Assembly (NCBI RefSeq): GCF_965218915.1
Contig: NZ_OZ244708.1
Coordinates: forward strand, 744,001-808,000
Source: Novosphingopyxis sp965218915
Lineage (GTDB): Bacteria > Pseudomonadota > Alphaproteobacteria > Sphingomonadales > Sphingomonadaceae
Direction of reading: 5' to 3'
Length of the DNA: 64,000 nucleotides
The translations under genes were made by a program, and so were the position numbers. The notes beneath the pieces were generated by a model. That model had not been told where the DNA came from, ran no database searches, and saw only the letters and a program-made list of their open reading frames with translations. Numbering within the stretch: the first letter of the stretch is position 1; every line of letters starts with the position of its first letter. Positions 14,033 through 23,820 of the stretch are shown in pieces.

Positions 14033-16458
14033 TGGACCTCCAAGATTTCCTGGCCATAAAGCGGAACCATGAGGTTCTGGACCTCTTTTTGCCAGAGCCT
14101 GCTTGCTGGTCCAGTATCGGCCTCGATTTCAGAAAGTTCCGCGAGGTGCCGGACTACTGCGCCCAGACTAGGGTCGGTCAAAAGGCGTTGGACGGCCGGC
14201 ACCGGCACACTTGCCACATATCGCGGACTTAGATCGATCTGGCCCCCTCCGACATGACTTGAGAAATAACGCGCAAGACCGTGGAAGACCTTTGAGTTGA
14301 AAATTGTCGTAAATGCCTTCAACGTAAGCAGTTCGAGTTCCTCATCGAGCGCATTGCCAAAGTCGTCGTGGTCGACCTCGCCATCTGCGGGTCGACTTGC
14401 CCACCGAGGAAACCATGCAAAACCTTGCACCACTGAAAACTTACCAATCTCATCGAGCGCGAACGAACCTGGCGATCCAAAATATTTTGAGACAACTCTT
14501 GGAAGCCCCTCGGCCTGAAGTGCCCAGGCGCGGTGCTCTGCAAGCACCCACCAATTTTTTGTCGCGCCGCGCACGATGCTCGACCTCGCTGTGAGCTGAG
14601 TTTTTGCTGGCAAAAGATAATTCTCATAATATCGGGGCAGTGTCTTGCGCAATTCCGCCTCGGAAGAAATCGATGACGAACCATGCGGATAGAATAGCCA
14701 TTCGGCGGTGCGCAGTTTGCCATTAGTCAGATTGTCACCGGTCATAGCCGGGCGAAAAAAGCGCCGTTCGTTCGGGCTTAGTCTCGAAAGTTCTTCTGCC
14801 GAGAGCAGGAAGACCTCATTTGCTCCGGTTCGTATTCCCTGCCGAATGTCGAAGAGGTCGCCAATTTTCGCAAGCGCTCCGATGCCAGCAAAGCGTTCGA
14901 GCAGTTTTTTCACATGAGGTGGAACGGGTTTCCAGGTTGAGCCAGACCTAAATTCCTCGGCAGGGGTGATGAACAGTGACCAGCCTTCGTGTGACCCGAC
15001 ATCGTCCCGCCGCAAAGCGCGCAGCGCATCGCCCGTAGCGTTGCGTTCATCATTGGCAATCAGCGTGACTGTGTCATTATTTCTTTGAGTAGCAGTCGTG
15101 AGGACAAGGGTCGCGACCTGCACGGTGGCGTGACGGAAGAGGCCGTATTCGCCTAAAGAGGAGAGCATGGAAAGATGGGCTCTTTCCATGAGGCTTTTTC
15201 GCCATTTTTGCGCAGCTTGGAGCGAGAGAAGACTGGCGGGCATGACCGCTCCAAGTGCCCCGCCTTCTTTAAGACGATCCAGGGATTTGTTGATGAACGC
15301 CATGCTCAGGTCAATGCGCCCGCCTGCCAGTGGTCCCAAGGCATCGGTTGCGATCTCCCGCTGCGATTTCGCCATCGCTGACCAAGAGAGAAAAGGAGGA
15401 TTCATCACGATAATGTCGGCGACCGGTAGATCAATGGCGAGACTGTCGGCAGCCATTAGGTCAAGCTCGATACCGCCCTTTGGCTCCCAGTCGGCTTTTG
15501 CGAACGTGAGCATGAATTTCGCCATCGAAATTGCCGACGGAGAAATGTCTCGGCCAACGAGCCGGAGTTTGCCATCAAACCCAATCCTTCGAAGCGTTCT
15601 GACGGCTTCGTATAAAAAAGAAGCCGATCCACAGGCGGGATCCATAACCACCAGGTCTTTGAAATTCTTGATGTCGCCAACCGCGAAGATGGCTTTTTCG
15701 ACCACGATGCGAGCAAGTGCGGGCGGCGTAAAATGAGAAGTTCCTCGAGATTTGCGTTCTGACAAGGCCGGTGCATTCCAGCCAAATAGATCGCTCTGGG
15801 AGGTCTGCACTAAATCGAAATGGGCTTCCTGAAAAATCTCGCTCCCTGCGTGTCGCACGGCCAGGTCTAGGTCAGTTTTCAATTCATGTGCTGAGAATGC
15901 AAAAGTGCTTTGGTCAACCAGTCGTGCAATCGCGTCTGCTCCGAGTTCCGAGCGCCAAAGCGGAACATCACGGCCTGTTTCGGAAAGGCGCTGGGAAAAG
16001 ACCGAGAGATAGGCGTCTACCGTTGCATCGTCATCAGCTCCAGCTTGCGCGACCGCAGATCTGGTGCGGCGGAATAAATCGACAAGTCCATCTGTTACTT
16101 TGCGGTTAGACCGGACTTTATCGGCCACAAGATATCGATAAAAGTCAGCCAGCTTCTCTTCCACACTGGAGATCGAGAACGCTTCAGGACTTGCGTCGTC
16201 CCACCGAGTGACGACGACTTTATCCATGTCCACGGCTACATGATGCGGCACATCGCTCGAATATGCCCATTCGCGGGCGCGTCCATCTTTCCACGTGCCC
16301 TCTGAGCGCGTAGAAATGGCAAAGCTTCCAAGGCCGCCGTCAAGGAGAAGCTCATGCCGCTCGCCCGACGGGAGGTCATTACTCGCAAATAGCGGCGCAT
16401 CGGCCAGGCCCAGCTTTGAAGCCCAGCGCTGAACAATTCCATCGGCTGTTGGGGTCAT
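14029..16458 (-). CDS. Class I N6-adenine DNA methyltransferase (Eco57I/type IIG-like)
   Basis: 809 residues. SAM motif X/I region: GTSHFTPPALARIVVEKA (240-257) and VMDPACGSASFLYEAV (271-286). Acidic motif II: VGRDISPSAISMAKFML. Catalytic motif IV: VMNPPFLSW (351-359). A target-recognition-like region follows (IGDLFDIRQGIRTGANEVFL, then AEWLFYPHG and HVGGGQIDLSPRYVASVPVP). The layout (N-terminal helical domain, MTase core, C-terminal TRD) resembles Eco57I, BREX PglX and type IIG enzymes, but I see no nuclease motif in the first 230 residues. It would methylate adenine in a specific DNA site; cleavage, if any, would come from elsewhere. It is the first gene of a two-gene unit. Confidence 0.88.
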   Translation of the reverse strand: MTPTADGIVQRWASKLGLADAPLFASNDLPSGERHELLLDGGLGSFAISTRSEGTWKDGRAREWAYSSDVPHHVAVDMDKVVVTRWDDASPEAFSISSVEEKLADFYRYLVADKVRSNRKVTDGLVDLFRRTRSAVAQAGADDDATVDAYLSVFSQRLSETGRDVPLWRSELGADAIARLVDQSTFAFSAHELKTDLDLAVRHAGSEIFQEAHFDLVQTSQSDLFGWNAPALSERKSRGTSHFTPPALARIVVEKAIFAVGDIKNFKDLVVMDPACGSASFLYEAVRTLRRIGFDGKLRLVGRDISPSAISMAKFMLTFAKADWEPKGGIELDLMAADSLAIDLPVADIIVMNPPFLSWSAMAKSQREIATDALGPLAGGRIDLSMAFINKSLDRLKEGGALGAVMPASLLSLQAAQKWRKSLMERAHLSMLSSLGEYGLFRHATVQVATLVLTTATQRNNDTVTLIANDERNATGDALRALRRDDVGSHEGWSLFITPAEEFRSGSTWKPVPPHVKKLLERFAGIGALAKIGDLFDIRQGIRTGANEVFLLSAEELSRLSPNERRFFRPAMTGDNLTNGKLRTAEWLFYPHGSSSISSEAELRKTLPRYYENYLLPAKTQLTARSSIVRGATKNWWVLAEHRAWALQAEGLPRVVSKYFGSPGSFALDEIGKFSVVQGFAWFPRWASRPADGEVDHDDFGNALDEELELLTLKAFTTIFNSKVFHGLARYFSSHVGGGQIDLSPRYVASVPVPAVQRLLTDPSLGAVVRHLAELSEIEADTGPASRLWQKEVQNLMVPLYGQEILEVQ

Positions 16459-16913
16459 GGACGGTTTACCTGTGACATTGAAGGCTCGGCTACCATGCTC
16501 AGAATGCGACTACAATGATAATTTTGACTACCTAGAACGGCAGGATTGCACGATTCGCGCGACCATCATCTCGGATCATTGGCAGGCACATGACCCAGCG
16601 ATTGTAATTACGATTGAGGTTTTGCTCGACCCGGAAAAAATCTCGACCCCGAAAATTTAGTTAGCTTCATTCAGTGTTTGGAGCCTTTCCGAGCCGTTGG
16701 GAAAATGTATCCGGACGCCGCATTTCTCGATTATCTCCCCGCCGGAGTTGCAGACGATTAAGAAGCCTGAGAATTTACGGAAGAAGGAGATTTCGCTTTG
16801 GCAGGCAGTTCGAAAGCGGCCGCGGTCCAGAATGATCAATGCCGTCGATCGAAACTCTGCGACCTGAAAAGGATGCTTGCATAAACGGCCCGGTAGACCG
16901 CATTTGGCATACC
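16459..16913. other. Divergent intergenic region, methylase / TetR
   Basis: About 450 bp containing the promoters of the methylase (minus) and the first TetR gene (plus). Short frames on both strands show no recognisable protein. This may be the right edge of the island. Confidence 0.4.
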
Positions 16914-17570
16914 ATGGCTACCAATCCATCAAAAAAATCCAAGTCTCTCGATACCAGACAGAAGCTGCTAGATGCCGGCCTTTTCTTATTCGGCGCCAAC
17001 GGCATCTCGGGTGTTTCGACCCGTCAGCTCGCTGATTGCGCGGGGGTCAATCTGAGCGGCATACTCTATCATTTTGGGGGCAAGGAACAGCTTTACGAAG
17101 CGGTCGCTCAACAAATTGCTGACACGACCGGTGCGCAGATTGCTGCCACCGCAGCAGCGATCGCTCCCACGTTGAAAGAGCTGACCAGAGAGCAGGCTGC
17201 CATGTCCGCGGGCAGTCTTCTTGGCCGTATAGCGCGGGTCATTCTGGCGACCCCGGATGCTGCTTCGCGCGCTGGATTCATCCTGCGGGAGCAGATGCAG
17301 CCGTCGCCCGCATTCGATATTATTTATCACGGGTATATCGAGCGTGTTCACATGCTTTTAGCCGAATTGGTCGCCCGGGCGCTCGATCGGGATGCCAACA
17401 GCGAGATGGTAATCCTGCAGACCCATGCCTTGCTTGGGCAGGCCATGATTTTTGGCATGGCGAAGGCAACGATATTGTTGAGACTCGGTGAACATGAATT
17501 CTCCGAATCTCGGGTAAATCGAACAGTCTCTGCGATCGAGCAGATAACAGTTAAAGCCCTTTCGAGCTAG
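16914..17570 (+). CDS. TetR-family regulator (first of a tandem pair)
   Basis: 218 residues from ATG 16914; a start at 16839 is possible but neither has a strong ribosome-binding site. The HTH is standard: TRQKLLDAGLFLFGANGISG then STRQLADCAGVNLSGILYHF. The C-terminal domain (LLGRIARVILATPDAASRAG, FILREQMQPSPAFDIIYHGY) resembles the CerR/DUF1956 group. Genes of this type often sit in front of HlyD-ABC2 exporters, as here. It lies 115 bp before a second, related TetR gene. Confidence 0.88.
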   Translation: MATNPSKKSKSLDTRQKLLDAGLFLFGANGISGVSTRQLADCAGVNLSGILYHFGGKEQLYEAVAQQIADTTGAQIAATAAAIAPTLKELTREQAAMSAGSLLGRIARVILATPDAASRAGFILREQMQPSPAFDIIYHGYIERVHMLLAELVARALDRDANSEMVILQTHALLGQAMIFGMAKATILLRLGEHEFSESRVNRTVSAIEQITVKALSS

Positions 17571-17637
17571 CTTTCCTTATTTGTTCGGCACCGTATCACA
17601 TTGATATTAAAGAAGGAAAGCCCTCCTAGAAATAAAG

Positions 17638-17672
17638 TTCAATCGACCGATTGACATTTTCATTCGATTGAA
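17638..17672. promoter_or_regulatory. Operator-like inverted repeat overlapping a promoter
   Basis: TTCAATCGA (17638-17646) and TCGATTGAA (17664-17672) are perfect complements separated by 17 bp. They flank a -35-like TTGACA (17651-17656), 14 bp before the second TetR start. A TetR dimer bound here would block transcription. The half-site TTCAATCGAA recurs at 49446-49455, and TTCAATTGAA at 32523 and 41352. Confidence 0.6.
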
Positions 17673-17685
17673 CGAATTTACGGTC

Positions 17686-18369
17686 ATGAACCGTTCCTCC
17701 AGCCATGCACCTCCGGACTCGCGCCTTCTGAATGTCGCCATCGATCTCTTTGGCCAAGTCGGGTTGGACGGAGTTAGCACGCGTGAACTGGCTAGCCTTG
17801 CCAACACCCAGATGTCGTCAATCGGGTATCATTTCGGAAGCAAGGTGGGGCTTCACCTCGCAGCCGCTCAACACATAGCGGACACGATCGGTGCGCGGGT
17901 TCGCCCGTTACTGGTGGCTGCGCGGGAACTTCGTAAGTCGTCCGACGACGCTGAGGTCGCTCGGCTGGCGCTTCGTCAAATCCTGATTGGGATGTTGAAC
18001 GTGATCGTGACCGAGGAATTCGCAGCCGATTCGCGGTTCGTCGCCCGCGAACAAGCTAATCCGGGCGCTGCGTTCGAAATACTGTTCAGAGAGGTCATGG
18101 AGCCAATGCTGGACGAACTGAGCCGATTGATTGCGTGTATTTCGGGTAATCAGATGTCCACTCAGGAGTGCCGCACACGTTCTGTCGTTCTGATCGGCCA
18201 AGTGCTGGTTTTTCGTATGGCGCATGCGACCGCGCTTCGAGCTGCGGGATGGTCAAGTATCGACGAGGGCGGCGTTCGTTTGTTGCGGCACGTCATCGAT
18301 GAACATGTGGTGGCGATCTGCGACCGGATCGAAGCGGCCGAGCCTGCACAGCCAAAATATATCAAGTGA
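17686..18369 (+). CDS. TetR-family regulator heading the exporter/PHB operon
   Basis: 227 residues from ATG 17686; an in-frame TTG at 17668 overlaps the operator. The HTH is SRLLNVAIDLFGQVGLDG then STRELASLANTQMSSIGYHF. The C-terminal domain follows the same pattern as the first TetR (LALRQILIGMLNVIVTEEFA, FVAREQANPGAAFEILFREV), so the two arose by duplication. It is the first gene of the run down to the patatin gene at 29805 and probably represses that operon by the site in front of it. Confidence 0.9.
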   Translation: MNRSSSHAPPDSRLLNVAIDLFGQVGLDGVSTRELASLANTQMSSIGYHFGSKVGLHLAAAQHIADTIGARVRPLLVAARELRKSSDDAEVARLALRQILIGMLNVIVTEEFAADSRFVAREQANPGAAFEILFREVMEPMLDELSRLIACISGNQMSTQECRTRSVVLIGQVLVFRMAHATALRAAGWSSIDEGGVRLLRHVIDEHVVAICDRIEAAEPAQPKYIK

Positions 18370-18380
18370 GGAGATGAACG

Positions 18381-18758
18381 ATGACTTCGAACAAGAGCAA
18401 GAGCCGAATCCGGCTTTCAATCTGGGCCGCGCGGGTAATCTCCGCATTGGCCTTCGGCCTGGCTGGCGGGGCAAAACTGTTCGGCGCGGCAGCGCTGGTG
18501 GCAATTTTCGACCAAATTGGTTTTGGACAATGGTTTCGCTACCTCACTGGTGCGATTGAGCTGTTGGGTGCGATTCTCATCCTCGTTCCTGCAGCGGCCC
18601 TTACTGGCACAATCTTGCTGTTCTGCGTCGCTTGCGGCGCGGTCGCCACCCACTTTTTCCTGATCGGTGGCAATTCTCTGCCAGCAATTGTGTTGCTTTT
18701 TCTCACAGGCGGCTTGCTCGTGGCAACGCGTCGCTATCAGCGCTTAGGCGCCCTTTGA
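18381..18758 (+). CDS. DoxX-like membrane protein
   Basis: 125 residues with four hydrophobic segments (ARVISALAFGLAGGAKLFG, YLTGAIELLGAILILVP, GTILLFCVACGAVATHFF, AIVLLFLTGGLLVA), the DoxX family layout. ATG 18381 follows GAGGAG by 6 bp and the gene starts 11 bp after the TetR stop. It is a second DoxX-like protein in the window (compare 12455-12853). Its role with the exporter is unknown. Confidence 0.85.
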   Translation: MTSNKSKSRIRLSIWAARVISALAFGLAGGAKLFGAAALVAIFDQIGFGQWFRYLTGAIELLGAILILVPAAALTGTILLFCVACGAVATHFFLIGGNSLPAIVLLFLTGGLLVATRRYQRLGAL

Positions 18759-18782
18759 TGTCCGCGATCAGAGGATGTGGCC

Positions 18783-19790
18783 ATGAGCAGAAATAGACGC
18801 ATTTCGATTGGAGTGTTAGCTGTCATTGGCCTGGCTGCTCTAGTCTGGTTTTTCCTGCTCAGACCCCCCAGCGATGAGCCGCTCAAGCTCTATGGTAATA
18901 TCGATATCCGCGAAGTCGATTTGGCCTTTCGCGTGGACGGGCGTGTTGCCGAACTTTTGGTCGATGAGGGAGATGCGGTTAGGGCCGGTCAGCTGCTTGG
19001 GCGCCTAGATCCTGAACCGCTGCGCGCAGAGTTGTCCGAAGCAGAAGCCAATATTGGAGCGCAGAACGCACAGCTTGATTTGCTGCGCGCCGGAAGCCGC
19101 GTCGAGGATATCGCTCAGGCACAGGCACTAGTCGACGAGCGCCGCGCTAGCCTTGCAAATGCGTCCGCTGATGTTGCGAGGCTTTCACAGCTACGCCAGA
19201 GCGGAGCTACCTCGACGCGTTCCTATGAGGATGCGTCGAATGCCCGCGACGAAGCGGCCGCGCGGTTGCGAAACGCTCAGCAGGGTTTGAAGGAAAGTCG
19301 AGCAGGCAGTCGGCGGCAGGAAGTCGAGCGCGCAGCTGCAAATGTTGGCCAGGCAAAAGCAGCTGCCGACCGCGTCAAGCTGCGACTTTCTGATACCGAG
19401 CTATTCGCTCCTTCCAGTGGTATCCTTTTGACCCGTGCCATCGAAAAAGGTGCCATTGTTTCTGCGGGGTCGACTGTGTTCACCGAAGCGCTGGCCAATC
19501 CAGTTTGGGCACGCGTTTACGTCGATCAGCCCAATCTTGGGCTAGTCGCTCCGGGAGCACGGGTAACGCTCACGACCGATGCTGCGCCAGGCAAGGTATA
19601 TCACGGCAAGGTCGGTTACGTGTCACCGACCGCGGAATTCACGCCCAAGACGGTGGAAACGCCGGAATTGCGCACTGACCTGGTCTATCGAGCCCGAATT
19701 GTCGTTCTCGATCCGGATACCAGACTTCGCCAGGGCATGCCGGTCACCGTTCAGCTTGCGAGCGGCGCCATCGCCGTCAAGGAGCACTGA
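18783..19790 (+). CDS. HlyD-family periplasmic adaptor of an ABC exporter (YbhG-like)
   Basis: 335 residues. I chose ATG 18783 because GAGGA lies 7 bp upstream; a GTG at 18777 is too close to it. One N-terminal membrane anchor (ISIGVLAVIGLAALVWFFLL), then the biotinyl-lipoyl beginning LYGNIDIREVDLAFRVDGRV, a long helical hairpin with Ala/Glu/Arg-rich repeats (about 85-205), and the second lipoyl half SDTELFAPSSGILLTRAIEKG. It bridges the inner-membrane ABC pump to the outer-membrane channel encoded at 23817-25259. Confidence 0.92.
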   Translation: MSRNRRISIGVLAVIGLAALVWFFLLRPPSDEPLKLYGNIDIREVDLAFRVDGRVAELLVDEGDAVRAGQLLGRLDPEPLRAELSEAEANIGAQNAQLDLLRAGSRVEDIAQAQALVDERRASLANASADVARLSQLRQSGATSTRSYEDASNARDEAAARLRNAQQGLKESRAGSRRQEVERAAANVGQAKAAADRVKLRLSDTELFAPSSGILLTRAIEKGAIVSAGSTVFTEALANPVWARVYVDQPNLGLVAPGARVTLTTDAAPGKVYHGKVGYVSPTAEFTPKTVETPELRTDLVYRARIVVLDPDTRLRQGMPVTVQLASGAIAVKEH

Positions 19791-19793
19791 GGC

Positions 19794-21566
19794 GTGGGCC
19801 AAAACAAAACAGCTATAGTGATTGAAAATCTCACCCGTCGGTTTGGCGAGGGAGAGGAAACAATTAGTGCGATTGATGGAATTAACGCCGAAATTCGTGG
19901 CGGAGTCGTAACTGGTCTTGTTGGCCCAGATGGCGCTGGCAAGACGACCCTCATGCGCGTGATTGCAGGGCTCCTTACTCCGAGTGAGGGTAGCGTGACG
20001 ATCGATGGGACCGATGCCAATGCAGGGGATCCCGGTCTTCGCAGTCGGCTCGGTTATATGCCCCAACGCTTTGGTCTCTACGAGGATCTGAGCGTCATGG
20101 AAAATCTGACGCTCTATGCGGATTTGTTCGATGTTCCGGCCAATGAGCGCGGTGACGCCTTTGACCGTATGCTCGACTTTACCGACCTGAAACGGTTTAC
20201 GAAACGCCGCGCGGGACAGATGTCCGGAGGAATGAAGCAGAAGCTTGGGCTCGCTTGCGCCCTGCTTGGCGATCCAGATTTTCTATTACTCGATGAACCG
20301 AGCGTCGGCGTCGATCCCATATCGCGACGCGAATTGTGGAAGATGGTCGGCGAGCTCTCTGGGGAAGGCAAGACCGTCATCTGGTCAACTGCTTATCTCG
20401 ACGAAGCGGAAAAATGCGACGACATTATCCTGCTCGATAACGGCAAGCCCCTCTTCATCGGTCAGCCGGCCGAGCTCGCCGAGCGCATGCGTGGCCGCAG
20501 CTTTCTGGTTCGCGGGATCAAGGAAAATCGCCGCCTCGTTCTCAAACGTGGCCTGAAATCTGACAAGGTTATCGACGGGGTGATCCAGGGGCGCGCTGTT
20601 CGGCTGGTCATGCAGGACAAAGACGATCCAATTGCCATCGAAACGCTAAGAGCGGGAGAAACTGCTGAGTTGGTTCCCGTCGATCCTCGCCTTGAAGATG
20701 GAGTGATCGATCTGCTTGGTGGCGGCCCTGACGGAGAGTCGGTCGTCGCGCATCTATTGGCTGACGCTGCCGATGATGACCGTGCGGATGACGAAGCGGT
20801 TATTGAAGCGATTGAACTCACCAAGCGCTTTGGCGAATTCACGGCGACTGATCACGTCAGTTTCGACGTTAAGCGTGGTGAGATATTTGGACTTTTGGGT
20901 CCGAATGGTGCCGGCAAATCCACCACGTTCAAAATGATGTGCGGGCTCCTCGTGCCCACGTCGGGCGAAGCCAAGGTGCTCGGTTACAGCCTGAAGAAGT
21001 CTCCCGGAGAGGCGCGTCAGCGTCTTGGATACATGGCCCAGAAGTTTTCTCTCTATGGCGCCTTGTCGGTGCGCCAGAACATGGAATTTTTCTCAGGCGT
21101 TTATGGCCTTCGCGGAAAGAGACAGGGCGATCGGATCGATGCGATGATCGACGCATTTGCGCTGGAACCTTATCTGAAGGCCTCGCCGGACAGCTTGCCG
21201 CTCGGTTTTAAGCAGCGTCTGGCACTTGCCTGCGCAATTATGCACGATCCTGCGATCCTTTTTCTCGATGAGCCGACCTCTGGCGTCGACCCCATAACCC
21301 GGCGCGAATTCTGGACGCATATTAATGGGGTTGTCGAGAAGGGCGTTACCGTGATGGTCACCACGCACTTCATGGATGAGGCGGAATATTGTGACCGCAT
21401 CGGCCTGGTATACCGCGGCCAGTTAATTGCCCACGGGCTTCCCGACAGCTTGCGCGCTGAAGCTGCGGGCGATGACGCGGAAGATCCCACGATGGAAGAG
21501 GCTTTCATCGAACTGGTTCGCCGCGCGGACGTCAGCCGCGAAGAAGAAGAGAAGGCGGCAGCGTGA
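19794..21566 (+). CDS. Double ABC ATPase of the exporter (YbhF-like)
   Basis: 590 residues, two fused ABC domains. Domain 1: Walker A GPDGAGKTTL (about 43-52), signature SGGMKQKLGLACALL, Walker B FLLLDEPSVGVDP. Domain 2 (from about residue 335): Walker A GPNGAGKSTT, a degenerate signature SLPLGFKQRLALACAI, Walker B ILFLDEPTSGVDP. Both carry the H-loop or its replacement (domain 1 ends WSTAYLDEAEKCD, domain 2 TTHFMDEAEYCD), so domain 1 lacks the usual histidine and may be the weaker site. GTG start 19794, 3 bp after the adaptor stop; GTGA overlap with the next gene. Confidence 0.93.
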   Translation: MGQNKTAIVIENLTRRFGEGEETISAIDGINAEIRGGVVTGLVGPDGAGKTTLMRVIAGLLTPSEGSVTIDGTDANAGDPGLRSRLGYMPQRFGLYEDLSVMENLTLYADLFDVPANERGDAFDRMLDFTDLKRFTKRRAGQMSGGMKQKLGLACALLGDPDFLLLDEPSVGVDPISRRELWKMVGELSGEGKTVIWSTAYLDEAEKCDDIILLDNGKPLFIGQPAELAERMRGRSFLVRGIKENRRLVLKRGLKSDKVIDGVIQGRAVRLVMQDKDDPIAIETLRAGETAELVPVDPRLEDGVIDLLGGGPDGESVVAHLLADAADDDRADDEAVIEAIELTKRFGEFTATDHVSFDVKRGEIFGLLGPNGAGKSTTFKMMCGLLVPTSGEAKVLGYSLKKSPGEARQRLGYMAQKFSLYGALSVRQNMEFFSGVYGLRGKRQGDRIDAMIDAFALEPYLKASPDSLPLGFKQRLALACAIMHDPAILFLDEPTSGVDPITRREFWTHINGVVEKGVTVMVTTHFMDEAEYCDRIGLVYRGQLIAHGLPDSLRAEAAGDDAEDPTMEEAFIELVRRADVSREEEEKAAA

Positions 21567-22711
21567 GCAGTCAGCCGGCCTTGTCAGCTTTGGTGTCGAG
21601 GCGGCGCCTCTGGGCGCTTTGCCGCAAGGAGAGCGTTCAAATATTGCGCGATCCATCCAGCATTTTGATCGCATTCGTGCTGCCAGTCATCATGATCTTC
21701 CTGTTTGGCTATGGAATTAATCTTGATACCGGCGAGACGCGGATAGGCATGGTTGTCGAGGATTCCGGTGCTGAGGCATGGCAATTGGCAGATGCCATCG
21801 CCGGTTCGCCCTTCCTAAAAGTAGTGACGAACGGTTCGCGCGGCGATGTCGAGGCGGCGCTTCAAGGCGAAGAAATTCGCGGTTTCGTTGTCATTCCAAG
21901 CAATTTTTCTAGGCTGGTTGCAATATCTGGGGAGCAGGCGAGTATTCAGATCGTCACAGATGGCAGTGTCCCAAATACCGCCGCTTTTGTCGCCAATTAT
22001 GTTACCGGCTCGCTAAGCGGATGGGCGGCAAACCGGGCTGAAATTGCCGGCACCTCTCCGAACGCCGGGATCCAGATTAAGCAGCGCTACTGGTTCAATG
22101 CGGCAACGACGAGCCGCAACTCCCTGGTCCCTGGGTCGATCGTGATTGTGATGACGGTGGTCGGCGCACTGCTGACCTCTCTAGTCGTTGCGCGCGAATG
22201 GGAGCGCGGAACGATGGAAGCGCTATTGTCCACGCCGGTGACAAAAGCGGAGTTACTGCTGTCAAAGCTATTACCCTATTTCGCGTTGGGTCTCGGCTCG
22301 ATGCTACTCTGCGTCGGAATTGCGGTTTGGATGCTGGGCGTTCCGTTCCGCGGATCATTTGTGTTGCTTGTCCTCGCAACCAGCCTTTTTCTTGGCACGG
22401 CGCTCGGGTTGGGATTGCTTTTGTCAACCGTGCTGAAGAACCAGTTCAACGCGGCGCAAGGTGCGCTCAATGCGGCATTTCTCCCGGCACTGATGCTATC
22501 TGGCTTCGTCTACGAAATCGCCAGCATGCCGTGGCCGGTGCAGGTGATTTCCTCAATCCTGCCAGCCCGGTATTTCGTCACCATTCTACAGACACTGTTC
22601 CAGTCGGATTATGCCGGCGCCCTGTTCTGGATGAATGCGGGCGTGCTTGCGCTGATTGCCGCAATTTTCCTCTCGCTAATTGCATTCAAAACCCAGCGGA
22701 CACTTGATTGA
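21563..22711 (+). CDS. ABC-2 type permease (YbhS-like)
   Basis: 382 residues. It has one N-terminal membrane helix (SILIAFVLPVIMIFLFGYGI), a large periplasmic loop (about 45-185), then five C-terminal helices, with the ABC-2 signature EWERGTMEALLSTPVTKAEL and the final SGFVYEIASMPWPVQVISSI. It forms the transmembrane channel with the following permease. GTG start overlaps the ATPase stop (GTGA). Confidence 0.92.
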   Translation: MSSQPALSALVSRRRLWALCRKESVQILRDPSSILIAFVLPVIMIFLFGYGINLDTGETRIGMVVEDSGAEAWQLADAIAGSPFLKVVTNGSRGDVEAALQGEEIRGFVVIPSNFSRLVAISGEQASIQIVTDGSVPNTAAFVANYVTGSLSGWAANRAEIAGTSPNAGIQIKQRYWFNAATTSRNSLVPGSIVIVMTVVGALLTSLVVAREWERGTMEALLSTPVTKAELLLSKLLPYFALGLGSMLLCVGIAVWMLGVPFRGSFVLLVLATSLFLGTALGLGLLLSTVLKNQFNAAQGALNAAFLPALMLSGFVYEIASMPWPVQVISSILPARYFVTILQTLFQSDYAGALFWMNAGVLALIAAIFLSLIAFKTQRTLD

Positions 22712-23820
22712 TGCTTTGGCACCGGCTCATCACACTCGTGCGCAAGGAATTGCAAGCACTTCTCCGCGACCCGAGTGGCCGCGAGCTATTAATTGCTCCT
22801 GTTCTGTTCCAGATCCTGCTGTTTCCGTTCGCAGCTTCGCTCGAGGTGAACAATATATCCGTGGCGATCCTCAATCAGGATAGCGGAGGTGCATCGACCG
22901 AGATCGTCGAACGGCTTGCCGCATCCCCGTCGTTCGCTGACTTGCGATTTGTAACGCGGGAGAAAGATCTGCGCGATGCTATTGATCGGCAGGTTTCAAT
23001 GATCGGCGTGCGATTCCAGCCAAATTTCTCCCGTGATCTTACTGCGGGGCAATCATCCTTGCAGGTTATCGGCGATGGCAGGCGCGCTAACAGCGCTCAG
23101 ATAGCAACCGGATATATCCAATCGATTGTTCAACAATATCAGGCTGATTTGCCGCGTTCGGCGTCAATTGCTTCGCCGGACGTAAGGGTGGTGGTCCGCA
23201 ATTGGTATAATCCCAATCTGGAGAGCCAGTGGTTCATTTTACCTAGTCTCGTGGCGATCATCACCACCGTGGGCTGCCTTATCGTAACCGCTCTTTCGGT
23301 CGCGAGAGAAAGAGAGCAGGGCACGCTCGATCAGACGTTGGTTTCGCCGCTCGGTCACGGCATGATCCTTATCGGAAAAGCGATACCGGCCATGATGGTG
23401 GCGACAGTTCAGGCGACAATTATTTTGTTGGTTGCCATGCTCATCTTCGCCGTGCCTTTCACCGGTTCATTGGCGCTGCTGTATGTTTCGATCTTGGTCT
23501 ACGGATTGGCATTGGCCGGTTTTGGCCTTTTGATATCGTCGTTATCGGCAACGCAGCAACAAGCGTTTCTAGGCGTGTTCAGTTTTCTTCTGCCTGCGGT
23601 TTTGCTTTCAGGGTTCATCGCGCCAGTCGAAAACATGCCCGTGTGGTTGCAGTGGGTGAGTTGGATTGATCCGCTTCGTCATTTTATCGTCATCGTTAAA
23701 GGTCTGTTTCTCAAAGGATATGGCCTGACCGAGGTGTTCGCACATCTCTGGCCTCTCGTGATGATCGCCGTCGCAACCATGAGCGGTGCCTATGTTATCT
23801 TCCGGAAGGGAACCGCATGA
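22711..23820 (+). CDS. ABC-2 type permease (YbhR-like)
   Basis: 369 residues from ATG 22711, which overlaps the previous TGA stop. Same architecture as the preceding permease: N-terminal helix, periplasmic loop, and REREQGTLDQTLVSPLGHGM as the ABC-2 signature, ending with SGFIAPVENMPVWLQWVSWI. The two permeases presumably form a heterodimer driven by the fused double ATPase. Confidence 0.92.
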   Translation: MLWHRLITLVRKELQALLRDPSGRELLIAPVLFQILLFPFAASLEVNNISVAILNQDSGGASTEIVERLAASPSFADLRFVTREKDLRDAIDRQVSMIGVRFQPNFSRDLTAGQSSLQVIGDGRRANSAQIATGYIQSIVQQYQADLPRSASIASPDVRVVVRNWYNPNLESQWFILPSLVAIITTVGCLIVTALSVAREREQGTLDQTLVSPLGHGMILIGKAIPAMMVATVQATIILLVAMLIFAVPFTGSLALLYVSILVYGLALAGFGLLISSLSATQQQAFLGVFSFLLPAVLLSGFIAPVENMPVWLQWVSWIDPLRHFIVIVKGLFLKGYGLTEVFAHLWPLVMIAVATMSGAYVIFRKGTA

